A DNA stretch of 64,000 nucleotides from Bradyrhizobium sp. CCBAU 51627 (GTDB lineage: Bacteria; Pseudomonadota; Alphaproteobacteria; Rhizobiales; Xanthobacteraceae): assembly GCF_028128765.1 (NCBI RefSeq), contig NZ_LBJG01000005.1:310001-374000 (forward strand). The letters are read 5' to 3'. Of this stretch, positions 35,101-44,296 are shown one piece after another (position 1 is the stretch's first letter; every line of letters begins with the position of its first letter). Under the pieces are notes generated by a model. It did no database searches. It was given only the letters and a program-made list of their open reading frames with translations, and was not told the DNA's origin. A program made the position numbers and the translations under genes.

Positions 35101-35682
35101 GTGGGTCTGCTGGTCATGATCCTGGGGCTGGTGGTGTTTTTCGCCGCCCATGTTTTTACAACAAAACGTGACGCGCGCGCGCAGGCAATCGCGCGCCTCG
35201 GCGAGGGGACCTACAAGATCCTCTATTCGGTCGTCTCGCTCGCGGGGCTGGCGCTGATCGTCTGGGGCTTTGGCCATTATCGCAGCTCCGGCTGGATCGA
35301 CGTCTGGTATCCGCCGAAGGCGATGAGGCACATCACGGTCGCGCTGATGCTGCCTGCCGTCATCCTGGTGGTCGCCTCCTATCTGCGTGGCCGCATCTAC
35401 GCGACGCTGAAGCATCCGATGCTTGCCGGCGTCAAGCTGTGGGCGTTTGCGCATCTGCTCGCCAACGGCGATCTCGGCTCCATCATCCTGTTCGGCTCGT
35501 TCCTGGGCTGGGGCGTGTATGACCGCATTTCGCTGAAGCATCGCAAGGACGCCGGCGGCCCGCCAATTCCGGTGGGCGGTATCACCAACGATCTGATCGC
35601 GGTCGCCGTCGGCATCGTCGCCTATCTGGCGCTGGCGTTTGCGTTCCATCCCGTCGTGATCGGTGTTCCCGTCATGGGCTAG
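35101..35682 (+). CDS. NnrU-family membrane protein
   Basis: A 193-residue protein with about 6 transmembrane helices: MGLLVMILGLVVFFAAHVFT, YKILYSVVSLAGLALIVWGF and GVKLWAFAHLLANGDLGSII. The HPMLAGVKLWAFAHLLANGD segment is the NnrU signature, a family linked to denitrification in Rhodobacter and related to isoprenoid isomerases; here no nir/nor genes are near. The start is GTG with GGGGAGG 6 nt upstream. Confidence 0.88.
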   Translation: MGLLVMILGLVVFFAAHVFTTKRDARAQAIARLGEGTYKILYSVVSLAGLALIVWGFGHYRSSGWIDVWYPPKAMRHITVALMLPAVILVVASYLRGRIYATLKHPMLAGVKLWAFAHLLANGDLGSIILFGSFLGWGVYDRISLKHRKDAGGPPIPVGGITNDLIAVAVGIVAYLALAFAFHPVVIGVPVMG

Positions 35683-35755
35683 CCGATCGGCGCAAGACAG
35701 CACCGCCGTAGCCATGCGCGGAAGGTGACAAAAGCAACAAGACGAGGATCCTGCG

Positions 35756-37351
35756 ATGGACTGGTCGCAATCTCAGATTCCGCCGATGCGGTTCGAGGCG
35801 CGTTTTGGCGATCGGGTGGTGCCGGCCTTCACCGAGCGTCCGGAAAGTCTCTGGGCAATGATCGCCGAGGCCGCCGCGCGCAACGGCGGCGGCGAAGCGC
35901 TCGTCTGCGGCGAGATCAGGCTGAGCTGGCGGCAGGCGGTGGAGCAGGCCGCACGGATTGCTTCCGGCTTTCGCAAGCTTGGCCTGCAGCGCGGTGATCG
36001 CGTCGCGATCCTGCTCGGCAACCGCATCGAGTTTCCGCTGCTGTTGTTCGCCGCCGCGCATGAGGGGCTGGTCACCGTGCTGCTCAGCACGCGCCAGCAG
36101 AAACCCGAGATTGCTTATGTGCTGACCGATTGCGGTGCAAAGATCCTGATCCACGAAGCAGCGCTCGTCGAGCGGCTGCCCGATGGGCAGGATGCGCCCG
36201 ATCTGGTTCATCGCATCGCTGTCGACAACAATCCAGCGCTGTCGCGTTTCGCCGAACTCGCCGACAACGCGCCGGCGCCGGCACCAGTCGAGGTGAGCGA
36301 ACAGGACACCGCAATGATCCTCTACACCTCCGGCACCACAGGCAAGCCGAAGGGTGCGATGCTGGCCCATTGCAACATCGTGCATTCCTCCATGGTCTTC
36401 GTGTCCTGCCTGCAATTGACGGCCGCCGATCGCTCGATTGCGGCTGTCCCGCTCGGGCACGTGACCGGCGTCGTCGCCAACATCACGACCATGATCCGCT
36501 GCGGCGGTGCGCTGATCATCATGCCGGAATTCAAGGCGGCCGATTATCTCAAGCTCGCCGCGCGCGAACGCGTCACCTACACGGTGATGGTGCCGGCGAT
36601 GTACAATCTCTGCCTGCTCCAGCCGGATTTCGACAGCTACGATCTCTCGAGCTGGCGCATCGGCGGCTTCGGCGGCGCACCGATGCCGGTTGCGACGATC
36701 GAGAAGCTCAAGGCGACGATTCCCGGCCTGAAGCTGATGAACTGCTATGGTGCCACCGAGACGACGTCGCCTTCGACGATCATGCCGGGCGCGTTGACGG
36801 CGAGCCATATCGACAGCGTCGGTCTGGCGTGCCCGGGGGCGCGGATCATCGCGATGGGGCCGGACGTGCGCGAGCTGCCGCCCGGCGAGATCGGCGAGCT
36901 CTGGATCGCAAGCGCCTCCGTCATCAAGGGCTACTGGAAAAACCCGAAGGCCACGGCCGAGAGCTTTACCGCCGGCTTCTGGCATTCGGGCGATCTCGGC
37001 TCGGTCGATGCCGAGGGCTTCGTCCGCGTGTTCGACCGGCAGAAGGACATGATCAACCGCGGCGGCCTGAAGATCTATTCGGCCGAGGTCGAATCCGTGC
37101 TGGCTGGCCATCCCGCCGTGGTCGAGAGTGCGATCATTGCAAAACCGTGCCCGGTGCTGGGCGAGCGCGTTCATGCGGTGGTGGTGACGCGGGTGCAGAT
37201 CGGCAGCGACGACCTGCGGTCCTGGTGCGCCGCGCAGCTGTCCGATTACAAGGTGCCGGAGACGATGACCGTGACCGCCGAGCCGCTGCCGCGCAACGCC
37301 AATGGCAAGGTGGTGAAACGGCAGCTGCGAGAGCTGCTGATCGGGGCCTGA
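35756..37351 (+). CDS. Class I adenylate-forming acyl-CoA synthetase
   Basis: A 531-residue AMP-binding enzyme that activates a carboxylic acid to its CoA thioester via an adenylate. The ATP loop is YTSGTTGKPKGAML near residue 190, then NCYGATETTSP, FWHSGDLGSVDAEGFVRVFDRQKDMI, and the C-terminal catalytic Lys in LPRNANGKVVKRQL. It is most like medium-chain/aryl acid ligases. It is monocistronic; substrate unclear. Confidence 0.9.
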   Translation: MDWSQSQIPPMRFEARFGDRVVPAFTERPESLWAMIAEAAARNGGGEALVCGEIRLSWRQAVEQAARIASGFRKLGLQRGDRVAILLGNRIEFPLLLFAAAHEGLVTVLLSTRQQKPEIAYVLTDCGAKILIHEAALVERLPDGQDAPDLVHRIAVDNNPALSRFAELADNAPAPAPVEVSEQDTAMILYTSGTTGKPKGAMLAHCNIVHSSMVFVSCLQLTAADRSIAAVPLGHVTGVVANITTMIRCGGALIIMPEFKAADYLKLAARERVTYTVMVPAMYNLCLLQPDFDSYDLSSWRIGGFGGAPMPVATIEKLKATIPGLKLMNCYGATETTSPSTIMPGALTASHIDSVGLACPGARIIAMGPDVRELPPGEIGELWIASASVIKGYWKNPKATAESFTAGFWHSGDLGSVDAEGFVRVFDRQKDMINRGGLKIYSAEVESVLAGHPAVVESAIIAKPCPVLGERVHAVVVTRVQIGSDDLRSWCAAQLSDYKVPETMTVTAEPLPRNANGKVVKRQLRELLIGA

Positions 37352-37369
37352 ACCGCACCGGGTGGGGCA

Positions 37370-37383
37370 CCGGGATATCCCGG
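37370..37383. repeat. 14-bp perfect palindrome after the acyl-CoA synthetase
   Basis: CCGGGATATCCCGG lies 18 bp after the synthetase stop and 141 bp before the next gene. It could be part of a terminator or a protein-binding site. There is no T-run. Confidence 0.35.
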
Positions 37384-37523
37384 ATCGCTCGTTAACGCCT
37401 TGATCGGGCTTGCTTTGCCTTGCCACCGCCATATCGATAGGGTATCGCCGCCGCGACGTGGGGACGGGCTTTAGGCGCGCAACAGCTGGCGCGCGCTCCC
37501 GGCCGGGCATGGGATTAGCTTAA

Positions 37524-38177
37524 GTGTCTGAATTATTTGACGAAGTCGACGAGGAAGTACGTCGCGAGCAGCTCAAGAAGCTGTGGGACAAATATTCGCT
37601 CTACTTCATCGCCCTGATGGTGCTGATCGTGGCGGCCGTGGGCGGCTGGCGCGGCTACCAGTACCTGGAGGCCAAGAAGGCCGCCGAGGCCGGTGCAGCC
37701 TTCGAGAAGGCCGCCGAGCTGTCGGAGCAGGGCAAGCATGCGGAGGCCGAGACCGCCTTTGCCGATCTCGCTGCCAAGGCGCCGTTCGGCTACCGCACCC
37801 TGTCGCGGTTTCGTGCTGCGGCCGAACTGTCGGCCCACGATCCCAAGGCTGCGACCAAGATGTATGACGATATCGCCGCCGACCGCAGCATCGGCAGCGA
37901 GTGGCAGGACCTGGCGAAGATTCGCGCCGCTGGCTTGCTGGTGGACAGCGCGAGCTACGCCGACATCCAGCAGCGGCTGGAATCCTCCGCCGATCCCAAG
38001 TCGACCTTCCGCCACAGCGCCCGCGAATTGCTGGCACTGTCGGCCTGGCGCAACAACGACATGACCGCGGCCCGCAAATGGCTCGACGCGATTGCCGAGG
38101 ACGGCGAGACGCCGCCCGGCCTGCGCTCGCGCGCCGAGGCGCTCCAGGCCCTGCTGCCGCCCGTCGCCAAGAGCTGA
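37524..38177 (+). CDS. YfgM-like TPR membrane protein
   Basis: A 217-residue protein with a cytoplasmic N terminus (MSELFDEVDEEVRREQLKKL), one transmembrane helix (SLYFIALMVLIVAAVGGW) and periplasmic TPR-like helices (AFEKAAELSEQGKHAEAETA, SARELLALSAWRNNDMTAAR). This matches the YfgM/TPR_21 family that assists SecYEG-linked chaperones. The start is GTG. It opens the operon with a lipoprotein and der, the place yfgM occupies beside bamB and der in gammaproteobacteria. Confidence 0.85.
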   Translation: MSELFDEVDEEVRREQLKKLWDKYSLYFIALMVLIVAAVGGWRGYQYLEAKKAAEAGAAFEKAAELSEQGKHAEAETAFADLAAKAPFGYRTLSRFRAAAELSAHDPKAATKMYDDIAADRSIGSEWQDLAKIRAAGLLVDSASYADIQQRLESSADPKSTFRHSARELLALSAWRNNDMTAARKWLDAIAEDGETPPGLRSRAEALQALLPPVAKS

Positions 38178-38207
38178 CGACGGCCCTCTGACGTAACGAG
38201 ACACAAG

Positions 38208-38771
38208 ATGCGCCGCACGCCACGTTTGATCGCAGCTGCCGTCCTGATCGCCTTCACGGGTGTCCTGAGCGGTTGCTCCAGCTTCGATCCGAGTGATCTC
38301 CTGGACTTCCTCGACACCAAGAAGAAGCTGCCGGGGGAGCGCAAGCCGGTCTTCCCCGAGGGCGTGCCGGGTCTCGAGCAGGGCGTGCCCAAGGAGATGT
38401 ACAAGGGCGCGCAGCAGCAGGATCCGAACGCGCCCGCCGTCGCGGCGGTGCCGGCCGAGCCGCCGCCCGCCGAGCCCGCGACGCCGACAAAATCCGCCAA
38501 GGGCAAGAAGGCCAAGCATCCGGCTGCGACCGCCGCCGCACCGGCTGAAGCGCCGGCCGGGGAGGTCGACGGCGAGGCCCAGCCCGAGGCAGCGCCGGCC
38601 GCCCCGCCGCCGAAGCACAAGATCGTCCGCAAGCGCACCACCGCGCCGCCGCCGGACCAGCAACCCGCACAGCAGCCGGCGCAGTCGGCCCAGACAACCC
38701 AGCCACAGCCGGCGCAGCAGACACAGGGCGCTTTCCCCGCGCCGCTGCCGAGCGGCAGCTTCTCGCGCTAG
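38208..38771 (+). CDS. Pro/Ala-rich lipoprotein in the bamB position
   Basis: A 187-residue protein with a lipoprotein signal: MRRTPRLIAAAVLIAFTGVL then SGCSS, with the lipobox LSGC placing the acylated Cys at residue 23. Residues 24-70 (DLLDFLDTKKKLPGERKPVF) look folded or conserved; the rest is Pro/Ala/Gln low complexity with QQPAQ repeats. There is no beta-propeller. It lies between the yfgM-like gene and der, where bamB is usually found. Function unknown. Confidence 0.8.
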   Translation: MRRTPRLIAAAVLIAFTGVLSGCSSFDPSDLLDFLDTKKKLPGERKPVFPEGVPGLEQGVPKEMYKGAQQQDPNAPAVAAVPAEPPPAEPATPTKSAKGKKAKHPAATAAAPAEAPAGEVDGEAQPEAAPAAPPPKHKIVRKRTTAPPPDQQPAQQPAQSAQTTQPQPAQQTQGAFPAPLPSGSFSR

Positions 38772-38820
38772 CTTTCCCATTTGATTGACAGGCGCGGCCC
38801 CGGCAGCGCACGAATGACCG

Positions 38821-40203
38821 ATGTCCTTTACGATCGCCATCATCGGCCGGCCCAATGTCGGCAAGTCGACGCTGTTCAACCGTCTGGTCGGACAGAAACT
38901 CGCGCTGGTCGATGACCTGCCCGGCGTCACCCGCGACCGCCGCGAGGGCGAGGCAAGACTGGGCGATCTCGAATTCACGATCATCGATACCGCCGGTCTC
39001 GACGAGGGCGCCAAGGGATCGCTGACCGCGCGCATGCAGGAGCAGACCGAGGCCGCGATCGCGCAGGCCGATGCGCTGTTCTTCGTCATCGACGCCCGCA
39101 TCGGCCTCACGCCGACCGATCGCGCCTTCGCCGATTTCGCGCGCAAGGCCAACAAGCCGGTGCTGTTGGTCGCCAACAAGAGCGAAGGCAAGCACGGCGA
39201 TGCCGGCGCGATGGAATCCTTCGCGCTTGGCCTCGGCGATCCCATCCAGATCTCGGCCGAACATGGCGAGGGCATGGGCGAGCTCTACGATGCGCTCGCC
39301 AAACTGATGCCGGAGCCTGTCGAGGACGATGAGGCCGAGGACGACGAGCCACTCTCCGAGGAGGAAGCCGCAACGCGCCCGATCCGGGTTGCGATCGTCG
39401 GCCGGCCCAATGCCGGCAAGTCGACGCTGATCAACCATCTGGTCGGCGAGGAGCGCCTGCTGACGAGCCCGGAGGCCGGCACCACGCGCGATTCCATCGC
39501 GGTCGAGATCACCTGGAAGGGCCGCGATTTCCGCGTGTTCGATACCGCAGGCCTGCGCCGTCGCTCGCGCATCGAGGAGAAGCTGGAGAAGCTCTCCGTT
39601 GCCGATGCGCTGCGCGCCGTGCGCTTTGCCGAGGTCGTCGTCTTGATGATGGATTCGCAGAACCGCTTCGAGGAGCAGGATCTGCGCATCGCGGACCTGA
39701 TCGAGCGCGAGGGCCGCGCGGTGGTGCTTGCCGTCAACAAATGGGACCTGATGGAGACCAAGGGCGGCGGCGCGATCTCGGGCCTGCGCCGCGACGCCGA
39801 CCATTGGCTGCCGCAGCTCAAGGGCGTGCCAATCGTCGCCGTCTCCGGCCTGATGGGCGAAGGCATCGATCGCCTGATGCAGGCGATCCAGGATGCCTAT
39901 GCGCTCTGGAACAGGCGCGTGCCGACCTCGGCCCTGAATCGCTGGTTCGAGCAGGCGATCCAGGCCAATCCGCCACCCGCCGTGTCCGGCCGCCGGCTGA
40001 AGCTGAACTACATCACGCAGACGAAAGCGCGCCCGCCGAGCTTTGTGCTGTTCTGCTCGCGCGCCGATGCCGTGCCGCAGTCATACTTGCGCTACCTCAT
40101 CAATTCGATGCGTGAGGCTTTCGACCTGCCGGGCACGCCGGTGCGCATCACGCTGCGCGAAAAGGCCAATCCCTTCGCGCACAAGCGCAAGCGATTGTCG
40201 TGA
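38821..40203 (+). CDS. der: Ribosome-assembly GTPase Der (EngA)
   Basis: A 460-residue protein with two tandem GTPase domains. The first has [14 protein letters not shown] (8-21), DTAGLDEG and NKSEG. The second has [14 protein letters not shown] near residue 194, [13 protein letters not shown] and NKWDLMETK. The KH-like C-terminal domain ends with FAHKRKRLS. Der is essential for 50S maturation. An acidic linker ([20 protein letters not shown]) joins the two domains. Confidence 0.97.
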   Translation: MSFTIAIIGRPNVGKSTLFNRLVGQKLALVDDLPGVTRDRREGEARLGDLEFTIIDTAGLDEGAKGSLTARMQEQTEAAIAQADALFFVIDARIGLTPTDRAFADFARKANKPVLLVANKSEGKHGDAGAMESFALGLGDPIQISAEHGEGMGELYDALAKLMPEPVEDDEAEDDEPLSEEEAATRPIRVAIVGRPNAGKSTLINHLVGEERLLTSPEAGTTRDSIAVEITWKGRDFRVFDTAGLRRRSRIEEKLEKLSVADALRAVRFAEVVVLMMDSQNRFEEQDLRIADLIEREGRAVVLAVNKWDLMETKGGGAISGLRRDADHWLPQLKGVPIVAVSGLMGEGIDRLMQAIQDAYALWNRRVPTSALNRWFEQAIQANPPPAVSGRRLKLNYITQTKARPPSFVLFCSRADAVPQSYLRYLINSMREAFDLPGTPVRITLREKANPFAHKRKRLS

Positions 40204-40273
40204 GCGTCGAGGCACTGAAACTGTAGCCGGATCAGCGGAGCGTCATCCGCCGCTCCGGCCAGGAGGTGCGGTG

Positions 40274-40303
40274 GGGTGGGTTACGCCTTCAGCTAACCCA
40301 CCC
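40274..40303. terminator. Hairpin between convergent der and binding-protein gene
   Basis: GGGTGGGTTA and TAACCCACCC form a perfect 10-bp stem with a 10-nt loop, 71 bp after der and 17 bp before the convergent gene. It resembles a GTGGGTTA...TAACCCAC element common in bradyrhizobial intergenic DNA, and is placed to stop both transcripts. No long T-run. Confidence 0.55.
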
Positions 40304-40319
40304 GCACGCGAGCTTTGCC

Positions 40320-41546
40320 TTATTTCGTTACCAGCGGACAGTCGCTCTGGGCGAGCGGCTTTGCGGCGTCTTCCGGATCGATCTTGGCGATCAGCTTGTA
40401 ATAGTCCCAGGGGCCCTTCGACTCTTCCGGCTTCTTCACCTCGAACAGGTAAGCCGGGATAAGGCGCCGGCCGTCGGCGCGCAGCGGACCCTTGCCGAAC
40501 AGCGGATCGTCGGTCGGCAGCTCCTTCATCTTGGCGACGACCTTGGCGCCATCATGCGGATTGCCCCCGAGCGCTTCCATCGCCTTGAGATAGTGCAGGA
40601 CCATCGCGTAGTTGCCGGCCTGGGTCATCGAGGGCATCGGGTTCTTGCTGGCCAGAGCGGAGAAGCGCTTGGACCAGGCGCGGGTCTGGTCGTTCAGGTC
40701 CCAGTAGAAGGACTCGGTGAAGGTGAGGCCTTGCGCCGTCTTCAAGCCGAGCGAGTGCACGTCGTTGATGAAGAGCAGGAGCGCCGCGAGCTTCTGGCCG
40801 CCCTGGACGATGCCGAACTCGGAGGCCTGCTTGATCGCATTGCTGGTGTCGCCGCCGGCATTCGCAAGCCCGATGACTTTCGCTTTGGAGGATTGCGCCT
40901 GCAACAGGAAGGAGGAGAAGTCCGAGGTGTTGAGCGGATGCTTGACGCCGCCCAGCACCTTGCCGCCGTTGGCGGTGACGACCGCCGTGGTGTCGCGTTC
41001 GAGCTGTTGGCCGAAGGCGTAGTCGGCAGTCAGGAAGAACCAGGTATCGCCGCCCGCTTTGGTCAGCGCCCTGCCGGTGCCGGTGGCGAGCATGTAGGTG
41101 TCGTAGGTAAAGGACACGGTGTTCGGCGAGCAGGCCGCGCCGGTCAAGGCGGCGGTCGCGGCGCCGGAGTTGAGCAGCACGGCGTTCTTTTCCTTGGCGA
41201 CGGTGCTCACCGCGAGCGCGACACCGGAGTTCGGGGTGTCAGCGATTGCATCGACCTTCTCGGTGTCGATCCATTGCCGGGTGAGATTCACGCCGACGTC
41301 GGGCTTGTTCTGGTGATCGCCGCTGATGACGTCGATCGTCCAGCCCTTCTTGGTCAGGCCGGAATCCTCGATCGCCATCTTGATCGCGACGACCGAGTTG
41401 GGGCCGCCGATGTCGGCATAGAGGCTCGACATGTCGTTGAGCACGCCGATCTTGACGGTCTTGTCCTGGGCAAAGGCGGATGATGCAAAACCGAAGGCGG
41501 CGCAGGCCAGAAGGGCCGCAGAGCGGCGCGCGAACGTCGTTGTCAT
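40320..41546 (-). CDS. Orphan ABC transporter periplasmic binding protein
   Basis: A 408-residue secreted protein with a signal peptide ending SSAFAQ, then DKTVKIGVLNDMSSLYADIG. It is a close paralogue of the receptor at 27072: both share QDKTVKIGVL, DHQNKPD, RQWIDTEKVD-like, GGDTWFF and ALGGNPHDGAKVVAKMKE blocks. It has no permease or ATPase beside it and is monocistronic, so it may supply LivHMGF with another ligand (inference). Confidence 0.9.
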   Translation of the reverse strand: MTTTFARRSAALLACAAFGFASSAFAQDKTVKIGVLNDMSSLYADIGGPNSVVAIKMAIEDSGLTKKGWTIDVISGDHQNKPDVGVNLTRQWIDTEKVDAIADTPNSGVALAVSTVAKEKNAVLLNSGAATAALTGAACSPNTVSFTYDTYMLATGTGRALTKAGGDTWFFLTADYAFGQQLERDTTAVVTANGGKVLGGVKHPLNTSDFSSFLLQAQSSKAKVIGLANAGGDTSNAIKQASEFGIVQGGQKLAALLLFINDVHSLGLKTAQGLTFTESFYWDLNDQTRAWSKRFSALASKNPMPSMTQAGNYAMVLHYLKAMEALGGNPHDGAKVVAKMKELPTDDPLFGKGPLRADGRRLIPAYLFEVKKPEESKGPWDYYKLIAKIDPEDAAKPLAQSDCPLVTK

Positions 41547-41768
41547 AAAGGATTTCCTCCGTTGTCATACATGCGGACGGCTCTCTTGCGGAGCCTTGTT
41601 CCGGCTGATGGCTCTACCGTGTCCCGCACGCCCCGGCAATGCGCCTAAAGCCGGACGACGCTGCGCCGTCGCGTCATCCGTCGGTTAACTCTGGGGCAAG
41701 ATGCGTTGAGACGCTATTTGAGCGCATCCGAAGTCAGCTTGAGCTTCTGCACTATTGAGCCGAGGCCG

Positions 41769-42509
41769 TCATGCCGGCGCGCGAAAGCTCATCAGGCTGC
41801 GCGTCTTGTAATCGTAGAACTTGCCGGTCTCGGTCCAGCCGGGCGCGCACATGGGCACGATGAATTCGGCGACCTGCTCGGGCGTGTCGAGCGTCGCGGG
41901 ATCTTCGCCCGGCATCAGGGTCGCGCGCATGCGGGTGCGGACCGGGCCCGGATTGAACAGGTTGACGCGGATCTTCGTGTTCGCGGTCTCGTGCGCCCAG
42001 GCGCGGGCGAGCGTCTCCAGCGCGGCCTTGGAGGCGGCATAGGGGCTGACATAGGCGGTGGCCTTGTTGGCAGCGCCCGAGGTGATGAACACGGCGCGCC
42101 CCGCATCGGACTGTTTCAGCAGCGGCTCCATGCAACGGATCAGCTGGAAGTTCGCGGAGACGTTGACGGCCATGACATCGTTGAACGTCTTCAGCTCGAT
42201 ATGGCCGACCGGCGAGGAGGGTCCGAGAACGCCGGCATTGCCGATCAGGATGTCGAGCTTGCCGTAGCGCTCGTGCAGGCCGGCACCGAGCCGGGCGATG
42301 CCATCGGAATCGGTGAGGTTGAGCGGCACCAGCGTGGCGCTGCCGCCGATCTTCCGGATCTCGTCGTCGAGCTCCTCGAGCCCGCCTTGCGTGCGCGCGG
42401 TGGCAACGATATGCGCGCCGGCCTTCGCCAGCGCGAGCGCCGTAGCAAAGCCGATGCCGCGCGAGGCGCCGGTGATGAGAGCGATGCGGTCGGCGAGGGG
42501 TTTTGTCAT
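41769..42509 (-). CDS. Short-chain dehydrogenase/reductase
   Basis: A 246-residue classical SDR with TGASRGIGFATALALAKAGA, NAGVLGPSSP, ITSGAANKATAYVSPYAASK (YxxxK) and a PGPVRTRMRATLMPGED lid. It is the last gene of the minus-strand run cvpA-purF-small ORF-SDR, an association common in Bradyrhizobium and relatives. Substrate unknown. Confidence 0.9.
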   Translation of the reverse strand: MTKPLADRIALITGASRGIGFATALALAKAGAHIVATARTQGGLEELDDEIRKIGGSATLVPLNLTDSDGIARLGAGLHERYGKLDILIGNAGVLGPSSPVGHIELKTFNDVMAVNVSANFQLIRCMEPLLKQSDAGRAVFITSGAANKATAYVSPYAASKAALETLARAWAHETANTKIRVNLFNPGPVRTRMRATLMPGEDPATLDTPEQVAEFIVPMCAPGWTETGKFYDYKTRSLMSFRAPA

Positions 42510-42595
42510 GTCCGTGTATCCACGTCTTCGCGACGGGTTTTACAGACATGGGTTACCGGGACAAGCCCGGTATGCGCAATTATTGCCTTCACGCT

Positions 42596-42739
42596 TTAGC
42601 GGTCGCGGGTCAATTGCTTATTATCGTCGTTCGAGCCGTTTTCCGAGCTTTTGGGCGTAACCTTCATGCCTTGGACGAACGCGAAGACGATGAAGCCGAC
42701 CAAAAGCACCCCGCAAAGAATGGCGATGATCGTCTGCAT
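42596..42739 (-). CDS. Small single-helix membrane protein after purF
   Basis: A 47-residue protein: MQTIIAILCGVLLVGFIVFA, then FVQGMKVTPKSSENGSND. One transmembrane helix is followed by a polar tail. It starts 16 bp after the purF stop and precedes the SDR on the same strand, so it is probably co-transcribed. Family not recognised. Confidence 0.6.
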   Translation of the reverse strand: MQTIIAILCGVLLVGFIVFAFVQGMKVTPKSSENGSNDDNKQLTRDR

Positions 42740-42755
42740 CGGCGCCGCTTCGGCG

Positions 42756-44267
42756 TCAGCTCGCCTCCGCCAGCAGCGACAGCTGCCGCGGCTGCGGCTC
42801 GGTCTGGGTCTGGTCGGTGAGGTGGGTCGGATAATCGCCGGTGAAGCAGTGATCCGCAAACTTCGGATTGGCGGGATCGCGGCCGGGCTCGCCCATCGCA
42901 CGGTACATGCCGTCGATCGACAGGAAGGCGAGCGAGTCGGCGCCGATGAGCTCGCGCATCTCCTCCAGCGAATGCGTCGCGGCCAACAGACCGCCGCGGT
43001 CGGGCAGGTCGATGCCATAATAGTCGGGATAGAGGATCGGGGGCGAAGCGAGGCGGAAGTGCACTTCCTTGGCGCCGGCATCGCGCATCATGCGTACGAT
43101 CTTCTTCGAGGTGGTGCCGCGCACCAGCGAGTCGTCGATCAGGATGATGCGCTTGCCTTCGATCGCGGCGCGGTTGGCCGAGTGCTTCATGCGCACGCCG
43201 GATTCGCGGATCGCCTGCGTCGGCTGGATGAAGGTGCGGCCGACATAGTGGTTGCGGATGATGCCGAGCTCGAACGGCACGCCCGAATGCTGGCTGTAGC
43301 CGACCGCCGCGGGCACGCCGGAATCCGGCACCGGCACCACGACATCAACGGGCACATGGCTCTCGCGCGCGAGCTGCGCACCGAAGGCCTTGCGCACCTC
43401 GTAGACCGAGCGGCCATGAACGATGGAATCCGGACGGGAGAAGTAGATGTACTCGAAGATGCAGGGACGCGGCGCCATCGGCGGGAACGGCTTGTGGATG
43501 TCCTGGCCGTTCTCGTCGAACACGATGACTTCGCCGGGCTCGATGTCGCGGACGAAGCGCGCGCCGATGATGTCGAGCGCGCAGGTCTCCGACGTCAGGA
43601 TCGGGCAGCCGTCGAGCTCGCCGAGCACCAGCGGGCGGATGCCGCGCGGATCGCGCGCGCCCACCAGCTTCTTGTTGGTGAGCGAGACCAGTGCATAGGC
43701 GCCTTCGATCTCGCGCAGCGCGTCGATATAGCGCTCGATGAAGCGGGCGCGCCTGGAGCGCGCGACCAGATGCAGGATCACCTCGGTGTCCGAGGTCGAC
43801 TGCATCATCGCGCCGCTCTTGACGAGCTCGCGGCGCAGCGTCAGGCCGTTGGAGAGGTTGCCGTTGTGGGCGACTGCGAGGCCGCCGGCATTGAGCTCGG
43901 CGAACAGCGGCTGCACGTTGCGCAGGATGGTGGCGCCGGTCGTGGCGTAGCGGACATGTCCGACCGCCATGTTGCCGGGCAGACGGTCGATCACCTCGCG
44001 GCGCGAGAAGGTGTCGCCGACGAGGCCGAGACGGCGCTCGGAGTGAAAGCGGCTGCCGTCATAGGAGACGATGCCGGCGGCTTCCTGGCCGCGATGCTGG
44101 AGTGCGTGGAGGCCGAGCGCCGTGATGGCGGCGGCATCAGGATGACCGTAGATGCCGAAAACGCCGCATTCCTCGCGGACGGTATCTCCCTCCAGGTCGT
44201 CCTGAAGCTCTAGCGCGGCGGAGCCGGGATCGAGTTCAGTGTGGGCGTCCTGATCAGGGTGTCGCAT
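42756..44267 (-). CDS. purF: Amidophosphoribosyltransferase
   Basis: A 503-residue enzyme for the first committed step of purine synthesis (PRPP + Gln to phosphoribosylamine). A 33-residue propeptide precedes the nucleophile Cys34 in REECGVFGIYGH. The glutaminase domain continues with LGLHALQHRGQEAAGI. The PRTase PRPP loop is ILIDDSLVRGTTSKKIV. The Fe-S cluster Cys of the Bacillus enzyme are mostly absent (YPDYYG, FADHCFTG). The ATG at MRHPDQDAH was chosen over a TTG 11 codons earlier. Confidence 0.96.
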   Translation of the reverse strand: MRHPDQDAHTELDPGSAALELQDDLEGDTVREECGVFGIYGHPDAAAITALGLHALQHRGQEAAGIVSYDGSRFHSERRLGLVGDTFSRREVIDRLPGNMAVGHVRYATTGATILRNVQPLFAELNAGGLAVAHNGNLSNGLTLRRELVKSGAMMQSTSDTEVILHLVARSRRARFIERYIDALREIEGAYALVSLTNKKLVGARDPRGIRPLVLGELDGCPILTSETCALDIIGARFVRDIEPGEVIVFDENGQDIHKPFPPMAPRPCIFEYIYFSRPDSIVHGRSVYEVRKAFGAQLARESHVPVDVVVPVPDSGVPAAVGYSQHSGVPFELGIIRNHYVGRTFIQPTQAIRESGVRMKHSANRAAIEGKRIILIDDSLVRGTTSKKIVRMMRDAGAKEVHFRLASPPILYPDYYGIDLPDRGGLLAATHSLEEMRELIGADSLAFLSIDGMYRAMGEPGRDPANPKFADHCFTGDYPTHLTDQTQTEPQPRQLSLLAEAS

Positions 44268-44296
44268 CTCGTCCGCGCCTCTCTTTAGGGCTAAAA

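Noticed and set aside
38821..40203. Reading der as two fused genes
   Set aside because: Tandem GTPase domains are the normal architecture of Der/EngA.
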